From Alkalihalobacillus sp047302405 (GTDB lineage Bacteria > Bacillota > Bacilli > Bacillales > Bacillaceae_D), in assembly GCF_047302405.1 (NCBI RefSeq), contig NZ_CP154853.1, positions 496,001-560,000 of the forward strand: DNA of 64,000 nucleotides, in the 5' to 3' direction. The translations under genes were made by a program, and so were the position numbers. A model generated the notes under the pieces. That model was not told the DNA's origin. It did no database searches and saw only the letters and a program-made list of their open reading frames with translations. Positions within the stretch are counted from its first letter, which is position 1; the number at the start of each line of letters is the position of its first letter. This document shows positions 17,771 through 26,104 of this stretch, one piece after another.

Positions 17771-18704
17771 TGATCGTAATATTGTTGATATTAATGAACG
17801 TAGAACACCAGAAAATTATCGGAAATACGTAAAATTAGGGGCGACCGCTGTAGTCCTCATCGTCCTTGTTGCCATTATATTAAGTAATTTATTTATTGTG
17901 GAGCAAGGAGAGTTTAAGGTTGTTCGTCAATTTGGTGAAGTGGTCAAAATTGAGGATGAGCCTGGTTTAACTTATAAAATACCATTTATTCAAACGGTAA
18001 GTACGTTGCCAAAATATCAAATGGTCTACGATATTCCGACAGCAGAGATTAACACGAGTGATAAAAAGCGTATGCTTGCAGATTATTATGTGGTATGGAG
18101 AATTGAAAGTCCTCAACAAATGATTGCTAACGCTCGAACGATTGAAAATGCAGAAGCGATTATGGGTGAAATTATTTTCTCAGCCATTCGTGCAGAGCTT
18201 GGACAATTAAATTTTGATTCGATCATTAATTCTGGATCAGAGGGAGCCGCACGAGGTGATATTGGAGAGCTTGTACGCGAACGGGTAAACAATTCACTAG
18301 ATAACGGTGATTATGGGATTACTTTAACGGACATTCGTATGAAACGAGCCGACTTACCAGAAGAAAATGAGGAAGCCGTTTATCGTCGGATGATTTCAGA
18401 GCGTCAAACAACGGCACAGGATTATTTATCTGAAGGGGACGCAGAAGCGAACCGTATTCGTGCTAACACAGACCGAGAAGTACAAGAATTGATCGCAACA
18501 GCAACGGCTGATGCCAATATCATTATTTCAGAAGGGGAAGCAGAAGCCGCCCAAATTTATAATGAAGCATTCGGTCAAGATCTAGAATTTTATCAGCTTT
18601 ATCGTACGTTAGAGTCATACAAAAAGACAATTGGTGATGAAACCGTGATCGTTTTACCAGCTGATTCGCCTTACACAAGATTACTAATGGGTTTGACTGA
18701 GTAA
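17763..18704 (+). CDS. hflC: SPFH-domain membrane protein HflC
   Basis: A 313-aa partner of HflK. There is one TM at about residues 22-44 (KLGATAVVLIVLVAIILSNLF), an SPFH domain starting VEQGEFKVVRQFGEVVKIEDEPG, and a helical region with SEGDAEANRIRANTDREVQE. The start is the ATG at 17763, ten bases after AAGGAGG inside the end of hflK; an in-frame upstream ATG at 17742 precedes that site. Translational coupling fits a stoichiometric HflKC complex. A terminator follows. Confidence 0.9.
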   Translation: MSDDRNIVDINERRTPENYRKYVKLGATAVVLIVLVAIILSNLFIVEQGEFKVVRQFGEVVKIEDEPGLTYKIPFIQTVSTLPKYQMVYDIPTAEINTSDKKRMLADYYVVWRIESPQQMIANARTIENAEAIMGEIIFSAIRAELGQLNFDSIINSGSEGAARGDIGELVRERVNNSLDNGDYGITLTDIRMKRADLPEENEEAVYRRMISERQTTAQDYLSEGDAEANRIRANTDREVQELIATATADANIIISEGEAEAAQIYNEAFGQDLEFYQLYRTLESYKKTIGDETVIVLPADSPYTRLLMGLTE

Positions 18705-18728
18705 AAAGGATAAGTTTTAGTTAGAGGA

Positions 18729-18768
18729 AAAAACATGGCTAGAGATATAGCTATGTTTTTTCCTTTTT
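18729..18768 (+). terminator. Terminator after hflC
   Basis: AAAACATGGCTA and TAGCTATGTTTT form a stem (one mismatch, loop GAGATA), followed by a T-rich run TTCCTTTTTTT. Confidence 0.8.
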
Positions 18769-18847
18769 TTATGATAGGAAGAGGCGAGGCGGGATTGGAT
18801 GCGTCGTGAGAGCTTGTTTGCGACGTGTAAGGTGAAGGAAAAGCCCT

Positions 18848-19055
18848 AAAGCATGTCGCAAAAGCATCGATACGACGCGAGAGCAGAAGGGAAAGTCCTA
18901 AAGCATGTCGTAAAAGCATCGATACGACGCGAGAGCAGAAGGAAAAGCCTTAAAGCATGTCGCAAAAGCATCGATACGACGCGAGAGCAGAAGGAAAAGC
19001 CCTAAAGCATGTCGCAAAAGCATCGATACAACGCGAGAGCAGAAGGAAAACCCAC
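18848..19055. repeat. 52-bp tandem repeat, four near-identical units
   Basis: Four consecutive 52-bp units start at 18848, 18900, 18952 and 19004. Each contains AAAGCATGTCGCAAAAGCAT and GACGCGAGAGCAGAAGG with one to three substitutions. Degenerate half-units flank the array (about 18795-18847 and 19056-19080). Since 52 is not a multiple of 3, frames change in each unit and open frames on both strands look incidental. It fills the hflC-polA gap. Confidence 0.92.
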
Positions 19056-19197
19056 AATCTATGTCGTAAAAGCACTGACATGATACAAAGACTAAACCAA
19101 ATAACATATATTCATTATCTGAATACATCTTTTCGTTTTCGAACGTATGTGTGCTACAATAAATTAAGAGAATAAGTGTAGAAAAGGAGCGATGATT

Positions 19198-21831
19198 TTG
19201 AAGAAGCTCGTATTAATTGACGGCAACAGTATTGCCTACCGTGCGTTTTTTGCTTTACCACTTTTAAATAATGATAAAGGTGTTTATACAAACGCGGTTT
19301 ATGGTTTTACCACCATGCTAATGAAGATTATAGAAGAGGATAAGCCCACACATATGCTTGTCGCTTTTGATGCCGGAAAAACGACATTTAGGCATAAAAC
19401 ATTTAGTGAATATAAAGGCGGACGTCAAAAAACTCCACCAGAGCTTTCGGAGCAGTTTCCACTCGTTCGTGAGTTGCTCGATGCTTTTCAAATTAAACGA
19501 TTTGAAGCGGAAAATTATGAAGCGGATGATATTATTGGTACGTTTGCAAAAGAAGCTGCAGGTGAAGATTGGCAAGTGAAAATCTATACGGGTGATAAGG
19601 ATTTACTTCAACTCGTTACAGCAAATGTAACGGTTGCATTAACGAAAAAGGGGATTTCTCAAGTTGAGGAATATACCCCAGCTTTTTTACATGAAAAATA
19701 TGGACTCGAACCAAAGCAAATCATTGATATGAAAGGCTTAATGGGCGATAGCTCAGATAATATTCCAGGTGTACCTGGTGTGGGAGAAAAAACAGCCCTT
19801 AAACTTTTAAAAGAGTTTGGAACGATTGAAACGGTATTGGACTCAATTGAACAAATTTCAGGTAAAAAGATGAAGGAGCGGCTGGAAGAAAATAAAGAGC
19901 AAGCGATGATGAGTAAAGAATTAGCCACGATTTTTCTAGAAGTTCCTCTTGAAATGGATGTTAATGATTTAAGTTTTGGTGAGTATGAAAACAAGGATGT
20001 CGTTCAGTTTTTTAAAGAGCTTGAATTTAAGTCATTATTAGAGAAATTTTCTCCTGATGAACAAATGGACGAAGTGAAGGAAAAAGTGGAGGATATACAA
20101 TTTGAAATCTTAACAGATATCAAAGAAGAGCAATTAAGCAGTCCGGCTGCTTTAATTGTTGAAATTTTAGATGAGCATTATCATCAATCAGAAATAATCG
20201 GAATCGCACTCGTTAACGAGACGGGTCGTTATTATCTTTCCCCTGAAACGGCTCTTCAGTCCGAAGTTTTTAAATCATGGTTAAAGGATGAAACAAAAAA
20301 GAAATGGATTTTTGATGCAAAACGTGCAGTGGTTTTATTTGGTTGGCAAGGTGTAGAACTTACTGGGGTCGAATTTGATTTATTAATGGCTTCATATGTA
20401 CTTGATCCATCTCATTCTTCTCACGATATGGATGACATCGTCCAACGGAAGAGTGGCGGTTATGTGCAATCAGATGAAGTCGTTTATGGCAAAGGAGTTA
20501 AACGGAAGGCTCCAGAAGAACAAGTGTTAGCAGTGCACTTAGTACGAAAAGCCCAAGCCACTTATGATTTAAAAGAGCCTCTGGAAAAAGAATTGAAAGA
20601 AAATGAGCAGTTTGAACTTTTTTATGATTTAGAAATGCCGTTATCGCTTATTTTAGGAAAAATGGAACTTACAGGTGTTAAGGTGGATAAAGAACAACTC
20701 ATTCAAATGGGTGGGGATTTAGAAGAGCGTCTAAGTAAGCTAGAACAGGACATTCATGAGCTAGCAGGTCAGTCGTTTAATATTAATTCACCAAAGCAGT
20801 TAGGAGAGATCTTGTTTGAGAAGTTGGAACTTCCACCTATTAAAAAGACGAAGACAGGCTATTCAACTTCAGCTGATGTGTTAGAGAAGCTATCAGGTAA
20901 ACATGAGATCATTGACCATATTCTTCATTATCGTCAATTAGGAAAGTTGAACTCAACGTATATTGAAGGATTATTGAAGGTGATTAAAGAGGATTCTAGT
21001 AAGATTCATACGCGGTTTAACCAAGCGTTAACGCAAACTGGCCGATTAAGTTCAACGGATCCAAATTTACAAAACATCCCGATTCGTTTAGAAGAAGGAC
21101 GGAAAATTCGTAAAGCTTTTATCGCTTCTGAAAAGGGATGGAAAATCATTGCTGCCGATTATTCACAAATTGAGCTAAGAGTGTTGGCCCATATTTCAGG
21201 GGATGAAAAGCTAAAAGAGGCATTCCAAAAAGATATGGACGTTCATACAAAAACAGCGATGGATGTCTTTCATGTAAAAGAGGATGAAGTGACTAGCTTA
21301 ATGAGAAGAAGTGCAAAGGCTGTAAATTTCGGAATCGTGTATGGGATTAGTGATTATGGGTTATCACAAAGTTTAAATATTACTCGTAAGGAAGCGGCTG
21401 AATTTATTGAGCGATATTTCCAAAGTTACCCGAAAGTGAAACAATATATGGATGAGATTGTCGAGGAAGCTCGTGAATCGGGTTATGTTGCAACGCTTCT
21501 CCATCGTCGCCGCTATTTACCGGAATTAACAAGTCGTAACTTTAATTTAAGAAGTTTTGCGGAACGAACGGCAATGAATACGCCGATCCAAGGAACAGCA
21601 GCTGATATTATCAAAAAAGCAATGGTTGATATGGGGAATGAATTAGAAGAAAAAACTTGGAAAGCTCGTTTACTCTTACAAGTACACGATGAACTTATCT
21701 TTGAAGTACCAGAAGAAGAAGTGAATGATTTCTTGAAGGTCATTACAGATGTGATGGAAAATGCGGTGGAATTAGACGTTCCATTAAAAGTGGATGCCGA
21801 AATCGGCGGAAGCTGGTACGATGCCAAGTAA
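19198..21831 (+). CDS. polA: DNA polymerase I
   Basis: An 877-aa repair and replication polymerase. The N-terminal 5'-3' exonuclease domain (1-300) begins KKLVLIDGNSIAYRAFFALP and has EADDIIGT, TGDKDLLQL and DSSDNIPGVPGVGEKTA. The middle proofreading-like domain (about 305-470) lacks the DEDD carboxylates, as in Bacillus PolA. The polymerase domain shows DYSQIELRVLAHISG (motif A), RRSAKAVNFGIVYG (motif B) and QVHDELIFEVPE (motif C). I chose the TTG at 19198, 8 nt after GGAG; the ATG at 19192 is only 2 nt from it. It is followed within 12 bp by mutM. Confidence 0.97.
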   Translation: MKKLVLIDGNSIAYRAFFALPLLNNDKGVYTNAVYGFTTMLMKIIEEDKPTHMLVAFDAGKTTFRHKTFSEYKGGRQKTPPELSEQFPLVRELLDAFQIKRFEAENYEADDIIGTFAKEAAGEDWQVKIYTGDKDLLQLVTANVTVALTKKGISQVEEYTPAFLHEKYGLEPKQIIDMKGLMGDSSDNIPGVPGVGEKTALKLLKEFGTIETVLDSIEQISGKKMKERLEENKEQAMMSKELATIFLEVPLEMDVNDLSFGEYENKDVVQFFKELEFKSLLEKFSPDEQMDEVKEKVEDIQFEILTDIKEEQLSSPAALIVEILDEHYHQSEIIGIALVNETGRYYLSPETALQSEVFKSWLKDETKKKWIFDAKRAVVLFGWQGVELTGVEFDLLMASYVLDPSHSSHDMDDIVQRKSGGYVQSDEVVYGKGVKRKAPEEQVLAVHLVRKAQATYDLKEPLEKELKENEQFELFYDLEMPLSLILGKMELTGVKVDKEQLIQMGGDLEERLSKLEQDIHELAGQSFNINSPKQLGEILFEKLELPPIKKTKTGYSTSADVLEKLSGKHEIIDHILHYRQLGKLNSTYIEGLLKVIKEDSSKIHTRFNQALTQTGRLSSTDPNLQNIPIRLEEGRKIRKAFIASEKGWKIIAADYSQIELRVLAHISGDEKLKEAFQKDMDVHTKTAMDVFHVKEDEVTSLMRRSAKAVNFGIVYGISDYGLSQSLNITRKEAAEFIERYFQSYPKVKQYMDEIVEEARESGYVATLLHRRRYLPELTSRNFNLRSFAERTAMNTPIQGTAADIIKKAMVDMGNELEEKTWKARLLLQVHDELIFEVPEEEVNDFLKVITDVMENAVELDVPLKVDAEIGGSWYDAK

Positions 21832-21843
21832 GGAGAGAAGGAA

Positions 21844-22668
21844 ATGCCTGAATTACCTGAGGTAGAAACAGTAAAGCGGACATTAACAGAGTTAGTTGTA
21901 GGTAAAACGATAAAAGAAGTGGAAGTGTTCTGGCCAAAAATCATAAAAAAACCTGATGATGCAAAAATATTCCAAGAGATGTTGCAAGGGCAAAGCTTTA
22001 CGGAAATCCATCGTCGTGGAAAATTTCTGATCTTTCAATTAGATGATTATGCTCTTGTTTCTCATTTGAGAATGGAGGGTAGGTACGGTATCCACCAAAA
22101 GGGGGAGGAACGAACGAAACATACCCATGTGATCTTTCGCTTTGAAGATGGGACTGAATTATGGTATCAAGATGTCCGGAAATTTGGGACAATGCATCTT
22201 TTCCTTAAAGGAGAAGAGGAGACAACTGTTCCTTTACTTGGTCTTGGAGTAGAACCGTTTTCGGAACAATTTCAACAAAGCATTTTAAAAGTGGCTTTTA
22301 AAAAAACACAGCGAAAAGTCAAAGTCGTTTTGCTTGATCAAAAAGCCGTTGTTGGGTTAGGGAATATTTATGTAGATGAGGCTCTCTTTCGTTCTGGTAT
22401 TCACCCAGAACGCTCAGCTTCATCGATTACAGATGAAGAAATCATCATTCTCCATCAAAAAATTCGAGAAACGTTACAAGAAGCTGTCGACATGGGAGGA
22501 AGCTCGGTTAAATCCTATGTGAATGGTCAAGGGGACATGGGGATGTTTCAACAAAGACTTGATGTTTATGGTCGAAAGGCATTGCCTTGTAATGTTTGTG
22601 GAACAGAGATATTAAAAACAGTTGTTGGAGGTCGTGGAACGCACTTCTGTCCAAGTTGTCAAAAATAA
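21844..22668 (+). CDS. mutM: Formamidopyrimidine-DNA glycosylase
   Basis: A 274-aa base-excision-repair enzyme that removes 8-oxoguanine and cuts the abasic site. The N-terminus MPELPEVETVKRTL contains catalytic Pro2 and Glu3. VVGLGNIYVDEALFRSGIHP is the helix-two-turn-helix. The C-terminal zinc finger has CNVCGTEI ... HFCPSCQK. It lies 12 bp after polA, so the repair pair is co-transcribed as in B. subtilis. Confidence 0.97.
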   Translation: MPELPEVETVKRTLTELVVGKTIKEVEVFWPKIIKKPDDAKIFQEMLQGQSFTEIHRRGKFLIFQLDDYALVSHLRMEGRYGIHQKGEERTKHTHVIFRFEDGTELWYQDVRKFGTMHLFLKGEEETTVPLLGLGVEPFSEQFQQSILKVAFKKTQRKVKVVLLDQKAVVGLGNIYVDEALFRSGIHPERSASSITDEEIIILHQKIRETLQEAVDMGGSSVKSYVNGQGDMGMFQQRLDVYGRKALPCNVCGTEILKTVVGGRGTHFCPSCQK

Positions 22669-22682
22669 CGTACCTCGGAAAG

Positions 22683-22724
22683 GCTCCTTCCATATACTAT
22701 CCTATTGGAACGTAAGGAAGGAGC
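22683..22724 (+). promoter_or_regulatory. Hairpin that covers the ytaF ribosome site
   Basis: A perfect 9-bp stem GCTCCTTCC (22683-22691) / GGAAGGAGC (22716-22724). The right arm is the Shine-Dalgarno sequence of ytaF (GTG at 22734). There is no T-run, so this is more likely a translational control hairpin than a terminator. Confidence 0.45.
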
Positions 22725-22733
22725 GGACCTGTA

Positions 22734-23369
22734 GTGGGAGTTTTTACATTATTGGCGTTAGCACTTGCGGTGAGTTTAGACAGTTTTGGTGTAGGGTTAA
22801 CTTATGGGCTGAGAAAAATGAAGTTGCCAATTAAATCATTACTATTTATTGCTTCTTGCTCAGCGGTTGTAATCTTCATTTCAATGGGACTTGGAAATGT
22901 CATACAACAGTGGGTTTCACCAGAGGTCGCAGGGTCGATCGGTGGGGTTATTTTAATTTTTATTGGATTATACGCGTTATATCAAGTATTTAGAAAAGAA
23001 AAAGAAGTGCCAACAAGACAGGAACCCGTTATTTGGAACTTTGAAATCAAAATACTTGGAGTCGTTATTCGAATCTTACGGCATCCAATGTCAGCAGACT
23101 TAGATGATTCTGGTACAATTAGTGGAAGAGAAGCTTTTTTATTAGGCATGGCTCTGTCATTAGATGCATTTGGAGCTGGTTTAGGTGCGGCCTTGCTTGG
23201 AGTATCACCTTTTTTATTAGCTGTATCAGTCGCCTTTATGAGTGCGTTCTTTTTAACGATCGGCATGAGGTTAGGGCGGAGGTTTTCCGCTTCGGGGCTG
23301 ATGCAACGTTTCTCTTTTATACCTGGTTTACTTCTCATCATTTTAGGAACATCAAGTTTGTTTGGGTAA
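22734..23369 (+). CDS. ytaF: Sporulation membrane protein YtaF
   Basis: A 211-aa protein of the YtaF/MntP-like family with about six hydrophobic segments. It has two related halves, each with a conserved small/acid motif: LALALAVSLDSFGVGLTYGL (about 6-25) and LLGMALSLDAFGAGLGAALL (about 135-155). MntP relatives export Mn2+; YtaF is annotated as a sporulation membrane protein and its substrate is unknown. The start is GTG 10 nt after GGAAGGAG. It sits between mutM and coaE as in B. subtilis. Confidence 0.88.
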   Translation: MGVFTLLALALAVSLDSFGVGLTYGLRKMKLPIKSLLFIASCSAVVIFISMGLGNVIQQWVSPEVAGSIGGVILIFIGLYALYQVFRKEKEVPTRQEPVIWNFEIKILGVVIRILRHPMSADLDDSGTISGREAFLLGMALSLDAFGAGLGAALLGVSPFLLAVSVAFMSAFFLTIGMRLGRRFSASGLMQRFSFIPGLLLIILGTSSLFG

Positions 23370-23384
23370 GGAGTTTAACAATTT

Positions 23385-23996
23385 ATGTCATTAATTATTG
23401 GATTAACAGGCGGAATTGCCAGTGGAAAATCAACGGTGTCAACTTATTTAAAACAAAACGGAATTCCAATTGTCGATGCGGACAAAATCGCTCGAAAAGT
23501 GGTTGAACCTGGAGAAGACGCCTACAAGGAAATTGTCGACACATTCGGTGAAGAGGTAATAATGCCAGATCGGACCCTTCATCGAAAGCGCCTCGGTGAA
23601 ATTGTGTTTAATGATCCAATAGCGAGGGAACAGTTAAATAAGATTGTTCATCCAGCTGTAAGGCAAGGAATGGTCCAAGAAAAAAACAGATGGCTAAATG
23701 AAGGTTATCAAACAGTGGTGTTAGATATTCCGCTTTTATTTGAAAGTAATTTATTCCATTTAGTGGATAAGGTGTTATTAGTATACGTAGAGGAACATAT
23801 CCAATTATCTCGTTTAATGGAACGCGATCAATCAACTAAAGAGGCTGCATTAAAACGAATTCAAGCACAAATGCCATTAAAGGACAAAATGGAGCGAGCA
23901 GATGCCATTATTTATAATAATGACACACTAGAAAAAACGTATGAGCAGGTTGACCAGCTAATATCAGATTGGAAAATGTTTGCACCTTCATCCTAA
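23385..23996 (+). CDS. coaE: Dephospho-CoA kinase
   Basis: Last step of coenzyme A synthesis: phosphorylation of the 3'-hydroxyl of dephospho-CoA. The 203-aa product has the P-loop GLTGGIASGKST (residues 6-17), VDADKIARKV, and VVLDIPLLFES typical of CoaE. Its stop codon lies in the loop of the following terminator. gapB, which follows coaE in B. subtilis, is missing here. Confidence 0.96.
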   Translation: MSLIIGLTGGIASGKSTVSTYLKQNGIPIVDADKIARKVVEPGEDAYKEIVDTFGEEVIMPDRTLHRKRLGEIVFNDPIAREQLNKIVHPAVRQGMVQEKNRWLNEGYQTVVLDIPLLFESNLFHLVDKVLLVYVEEHIQLSRLMERDQSTKEAALKRIQAQMPLKDKMERADAIIYNNDTLEKTYEQVDQLISDWKMFAPSS

Positions 23997-24014
23997 GAAG
24001 ATGAAGGTGTTTTT
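23983..24014 (+). terminator. Terminator overlapping the coaE stop
   Basis: CACCTTCATC (23983-23992) / GATGAAGGTG (24000-24009) with T5. The TAA stop of coaE is in the 7-nt loop. Confidence 0.9.
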
Positions 24015-24193
24015 ACTGTTTTGAGCCAGAGACTATGGGGAATGAACGAGACAGTGGAAAATAAAAAACAAACTTCATCTGATATTTTGTTTAGAAACGG
24101 TTAACCTAAAGGATGATTGGGGTTAAGGTAAATCAGCGTAAAGTTCCAATTGTCGAAATTCGCAAAAAGCAAAAGGGAAATTAAAAATTCCTG

Positions 24194-24222
24194 TTGCATT
24201 CGTGAATTAAAACAAGTATACT
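24194..24222 (+). promoter_or_regulatory. Sigma-A promoter of speD
   Basis: TTGCAT (24194-24199), 17-bp spacer, TATACT (24217-24222). It predicts a start near 24229 and a leader of about 143 nt. I see nothing identifiable between the coaE terminator and this promoter. Confidence 0.7.
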
Positions 24223-24228
24223 GATTTT

Positions 24229-24371
24229 CGTGAACTTCAATTAAAGCAAAATTGATATGTCTAGCTACAGAAAGGGTTAGGACCTCTCTGGACTAACTTT
24301 CCCCCGTGTAGTTGAACGTATCTACATGCTTGAGAAGGCATGAATATTTTTTGTAAAGGGGGATTCAACTT
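24229..24371 (+). ncRNA. Structured leader of speD, candidate cis-regulatory RNA
   Basis: Hairpin P1 pairs AGCTACA (24263-24269) with TGTAGTT (24307-24313). P2 sits on it: GAAA / TTTC and GTTAG / CTAAC with a 2-nt bulge (24270-24301). The same TGTAG can instead pair with CTACA at 24322-24326. A further hairpin CATGC / GCATG (24325-24343) is followed by six Ts. The unpaired CCCC(C) at 24301-24305 is complementary to the ribosome-site GGGGG at 24358-24362. These features fit a metabolite- or protein-sensing leader; the ligand is unknown and the model is mine. Confidence 0.5.
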
Positions 24372-24755
24372 ATGGACACAATGGGTCGTCACGTTATCGC
24401 AGAATTATGGGGTTGTAATGTGGAGAAGTTGAATAATATGAACTATATCGAGCAGGTGTTTGTTGACGCAGCTTTAAAAGCTGGAGCGGAGGTTAGAGAA
24501 GTAGCCTTCCATAAGTTTGCTCCACACGGAGTGAGCGGAGTGGTTATCATTTCTGAGTCTCATTTGACGATTCACAGTTTCCCAGAACATGGATATGCAA
24601 GTATTGATGTCTATACATGTGGAGACATTATTGATCCGAATGTCGCATCTAATTATATTGCTGAAGCTTTAAATGCAACAACATCTGAGGTAATCGAAGT
24701 GCCACGTGGCATGGGACCAGTTAGAATTGAAAAAACAAAAGTACAAGCATTGTAA
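24372..24755 (+). CDS. speD: S-adenosylmethionine decarboxylase proenzyme
   Basis: Makes decarboxylated SAM, the aminopropyl donor for spermidine. At 127 aa it is the short prokaryotic class 1b enzyme. Self-cleavage is predicted at Glu62-Ser63 in ISESHLTIHSFPEHGY, leaving a pyruvoyl group; His68 and Cys83 (DVYTCG) are the conserved processing and catalytic residues. The start is an ATG 9 nt after AAAGGGGG. It stands alone between two terminators and behind a structured leader, which suggests feedback control. Confidence 0.96.
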   Translation: MDTMGRHVIAELWGCNVEKLNNMNYIEQVFVDAALKAGAEVREVAFHKFAPHGVSGVVIISESHLTIHSFPEHGYASIDVYTCGDIIDPNVASNYIAEALNATTSEVIEVPRGMGPVRIEKTKVQAL

Positions 24756-24767
24756 TAGATGTTAAGG

Positions 24768-24796
24768 AAAAAGAGAAGGGAGACCTTCTCTTTTTT
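24768..24796 (+). terminator. Terminator after speD
   Basis: AAAAAGAGAAGG / CCTTCTCTTTTT, 12-bp perfect stem, loop GAGA, ending in a T-run. Confidence 0.9.
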
Positions 24797-24951
24797 GTCC
24801 CTTTTATTCAAATCCCTTTTTCTTTTCTACCCTTATTAAATCAGGACTATTTCGTTGTCTAATCCTAAAAAATGAAACGGATAGTTGACCAAAAAAGTCA
24901 ATCTGTATGATATAATATTGTTTATACATAAATGAAGAGATGGGTGGTATT

Positions 24952-25353
24952 ATGGGATTTCGTGATGTGATTGTATTTATTTCAAGTAATCGAACGGAAA
25001 CTAGAGAAGCACACCAAAACGATCAATTAAAAACAAGGTATTATAAAGGTTCCAAGGAAAAAATAATGGAAGCTGTTGAGAGCCTTATTAAAAAAAATGG
25101 ATTTCGTGTGAAGAGATCAGAAGTGGAACGCGGTGAAATCATTGGACAAGAACAAAAAGGAACAAAGCAGTTGATTATTGTGACTGTTATTACCGTCCGC
25201 CCTTTTAAAACGGCAGTAGATTTTTCCATTTCAACGGATTCTCTTTTACCAACCGATTTTGGGAAAAGTAAAAAGCAAGTGATTTCCTTTTATGAACAGC
25301 TCGATAAAGAGCTTACCTTTATTGGAACTGGAATTGGGGATCAATTATTGTAA
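24952..25353 (+). CDS. Conserved hypothetical cytosolic protein
   Basis: A 133-aa protein with no signal peptide or membrane span. It has a mixed alpha/beta pattern: SLIKKNGFRVKRSEVERGEIIGQEQKG followed by a beta-rich stretch LIIVTVITVRPFKTAVDFSIST. I do not recognise the family. The start is the ATG at 24952, preceded by GGGTGG; an in-frame ATG at 24940 lacks a ribosome site. It lies between speD and nrdR, two widely separated functions, and gives no strong context. Confidence 0.65.
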   Translation: MGFRDVIVFISSNRTETREAHQNDQLKTRYYKGSKEKIMEAVESLIKKNGFRVKRSEVERGEIIGQEQKGTKQLIIVTVITVRPFKTAVDFSISTDSLLPTDFGKSKKQVISFYEQLDKELTFIGTGIGDQLL

Positions 25354-25560
25354 GACTTGTCATGCCGGAAAAATTTTTATAAAATAATAGTAATAAAAAA
25401 GGTTCGGTTTTATGAGTGTGGAGTTTTTTATGATTATTTGATGAGATTCGATGTCTGTCTGATCAAACTGAATTTGTTTAGAATGATTCATAATGTTTAT
25501 CGAATAATAAGATGAATGATGCCTAATAATAGGTCATGGTTAAAAACTGGAGATGGTTAT

Positions 25561-26019
25561 ATGCGATGTCCAACTTGTCATCATAATGGAACAAGAGTGT
25601 TAGACTCAAGACCTAGTCATGAAGGTCGTTCGATCAGAAGACGAAGAGAGTGTGAAGCTTGTAACCAGCGATTTACCACTTTTGAAATGATTGAAGAGGT
25701 TCCATTAATTGTTGTTAAAAAGGATGGGACAAGACAAGAATTTAGTAGAGATAAAATCCTGCGTGGATTGATTCGTGCATGTGAAAAGCGTTCGGTCTCA
25801 CTTGAAACGCTTGAGAACATTGTCAATAGCGTGGAACGTGATTTACGTGGTAAAGGTTCAAATGAAGTACAAAGTCATGATGTTGGCGAATTAGTGATGG
25901 AGCAATTAGCTGATATTGACGATGTAGCTTATGTACGGTTTGCTTCAGTTTACCGACAGTTCAAAGATATTAATGTGTTTATAAAGGAACTAACTGACTT
26001 AATGAATAAAAACCGTTAA
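25561..26019 (+). CDS. nrdR: Transcriptional repressor NrdR
   Basis: A 152-aa repressor of ribonucleotide reductase genes that senses (d)ATP. The N-terminal zinc ribbon has Cys3/Cys6 (MRCPTC) and Cys31/Cys34 (CEAC) and an Arg-rich loop for DNA binding. An ATP-cone follows (VVKKDGTRQEFSRDKILRGL, about 48-138). I start at the ATG at 25561 after GGAGATGG because the zinc ribbon must begin there; an ATG at 25516 would add a 15-residue tail not seen in the family. It precedes dnaB as in B. subtilis. Confidence 0.96.
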   Translation: MRCPTCHHNGTRVLDSRPSHEGRSIRRRRECEACNQRFTTFEMIEEVPLIVVKKDGTRQEFSRDKILRGLIRACEKRSVSLETLENIVNSVERDLRGKGSNEVQSHDVGELVMEQLADIDDVAYVRFASVYRQFKDINVFIKELTDLMNKNR

Positions 26020-26027
26020 TCCTTAAG

Positions 26028-26061
26028 GAGCTTAAGGCGCACGTCGCTGAGGGCTCTTTTT
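26028..26061 (+). terminator. Terminator-like hairpin after nrdR
   Basis: GAGC...GGCG pairs with CGCT...GCTC across an internal loop, followed by TTTTT. It is an imperfect stem of moderate strength. Confidence 0.5.
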
Positions 26062-26104
26062 CAAATCGTCCATATCTTTAAATGAAAGTAGAGGGAATAG
26101 ATTT

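Noticed and set aside
18848..19055. Possible CRISPR array
   Set aside because: Units are directly adjacent with no unique spacers, the unit is longer than CRISPR repeats, and no cas genes are nearby.
18671..19175. Open frames of 72-82 codons on both strands across the 52-bp repeat
   Set aside because: They follow from the repeat composition; units of 52 bp shift frame each time, there are no ribosome sites, and products show no domain.
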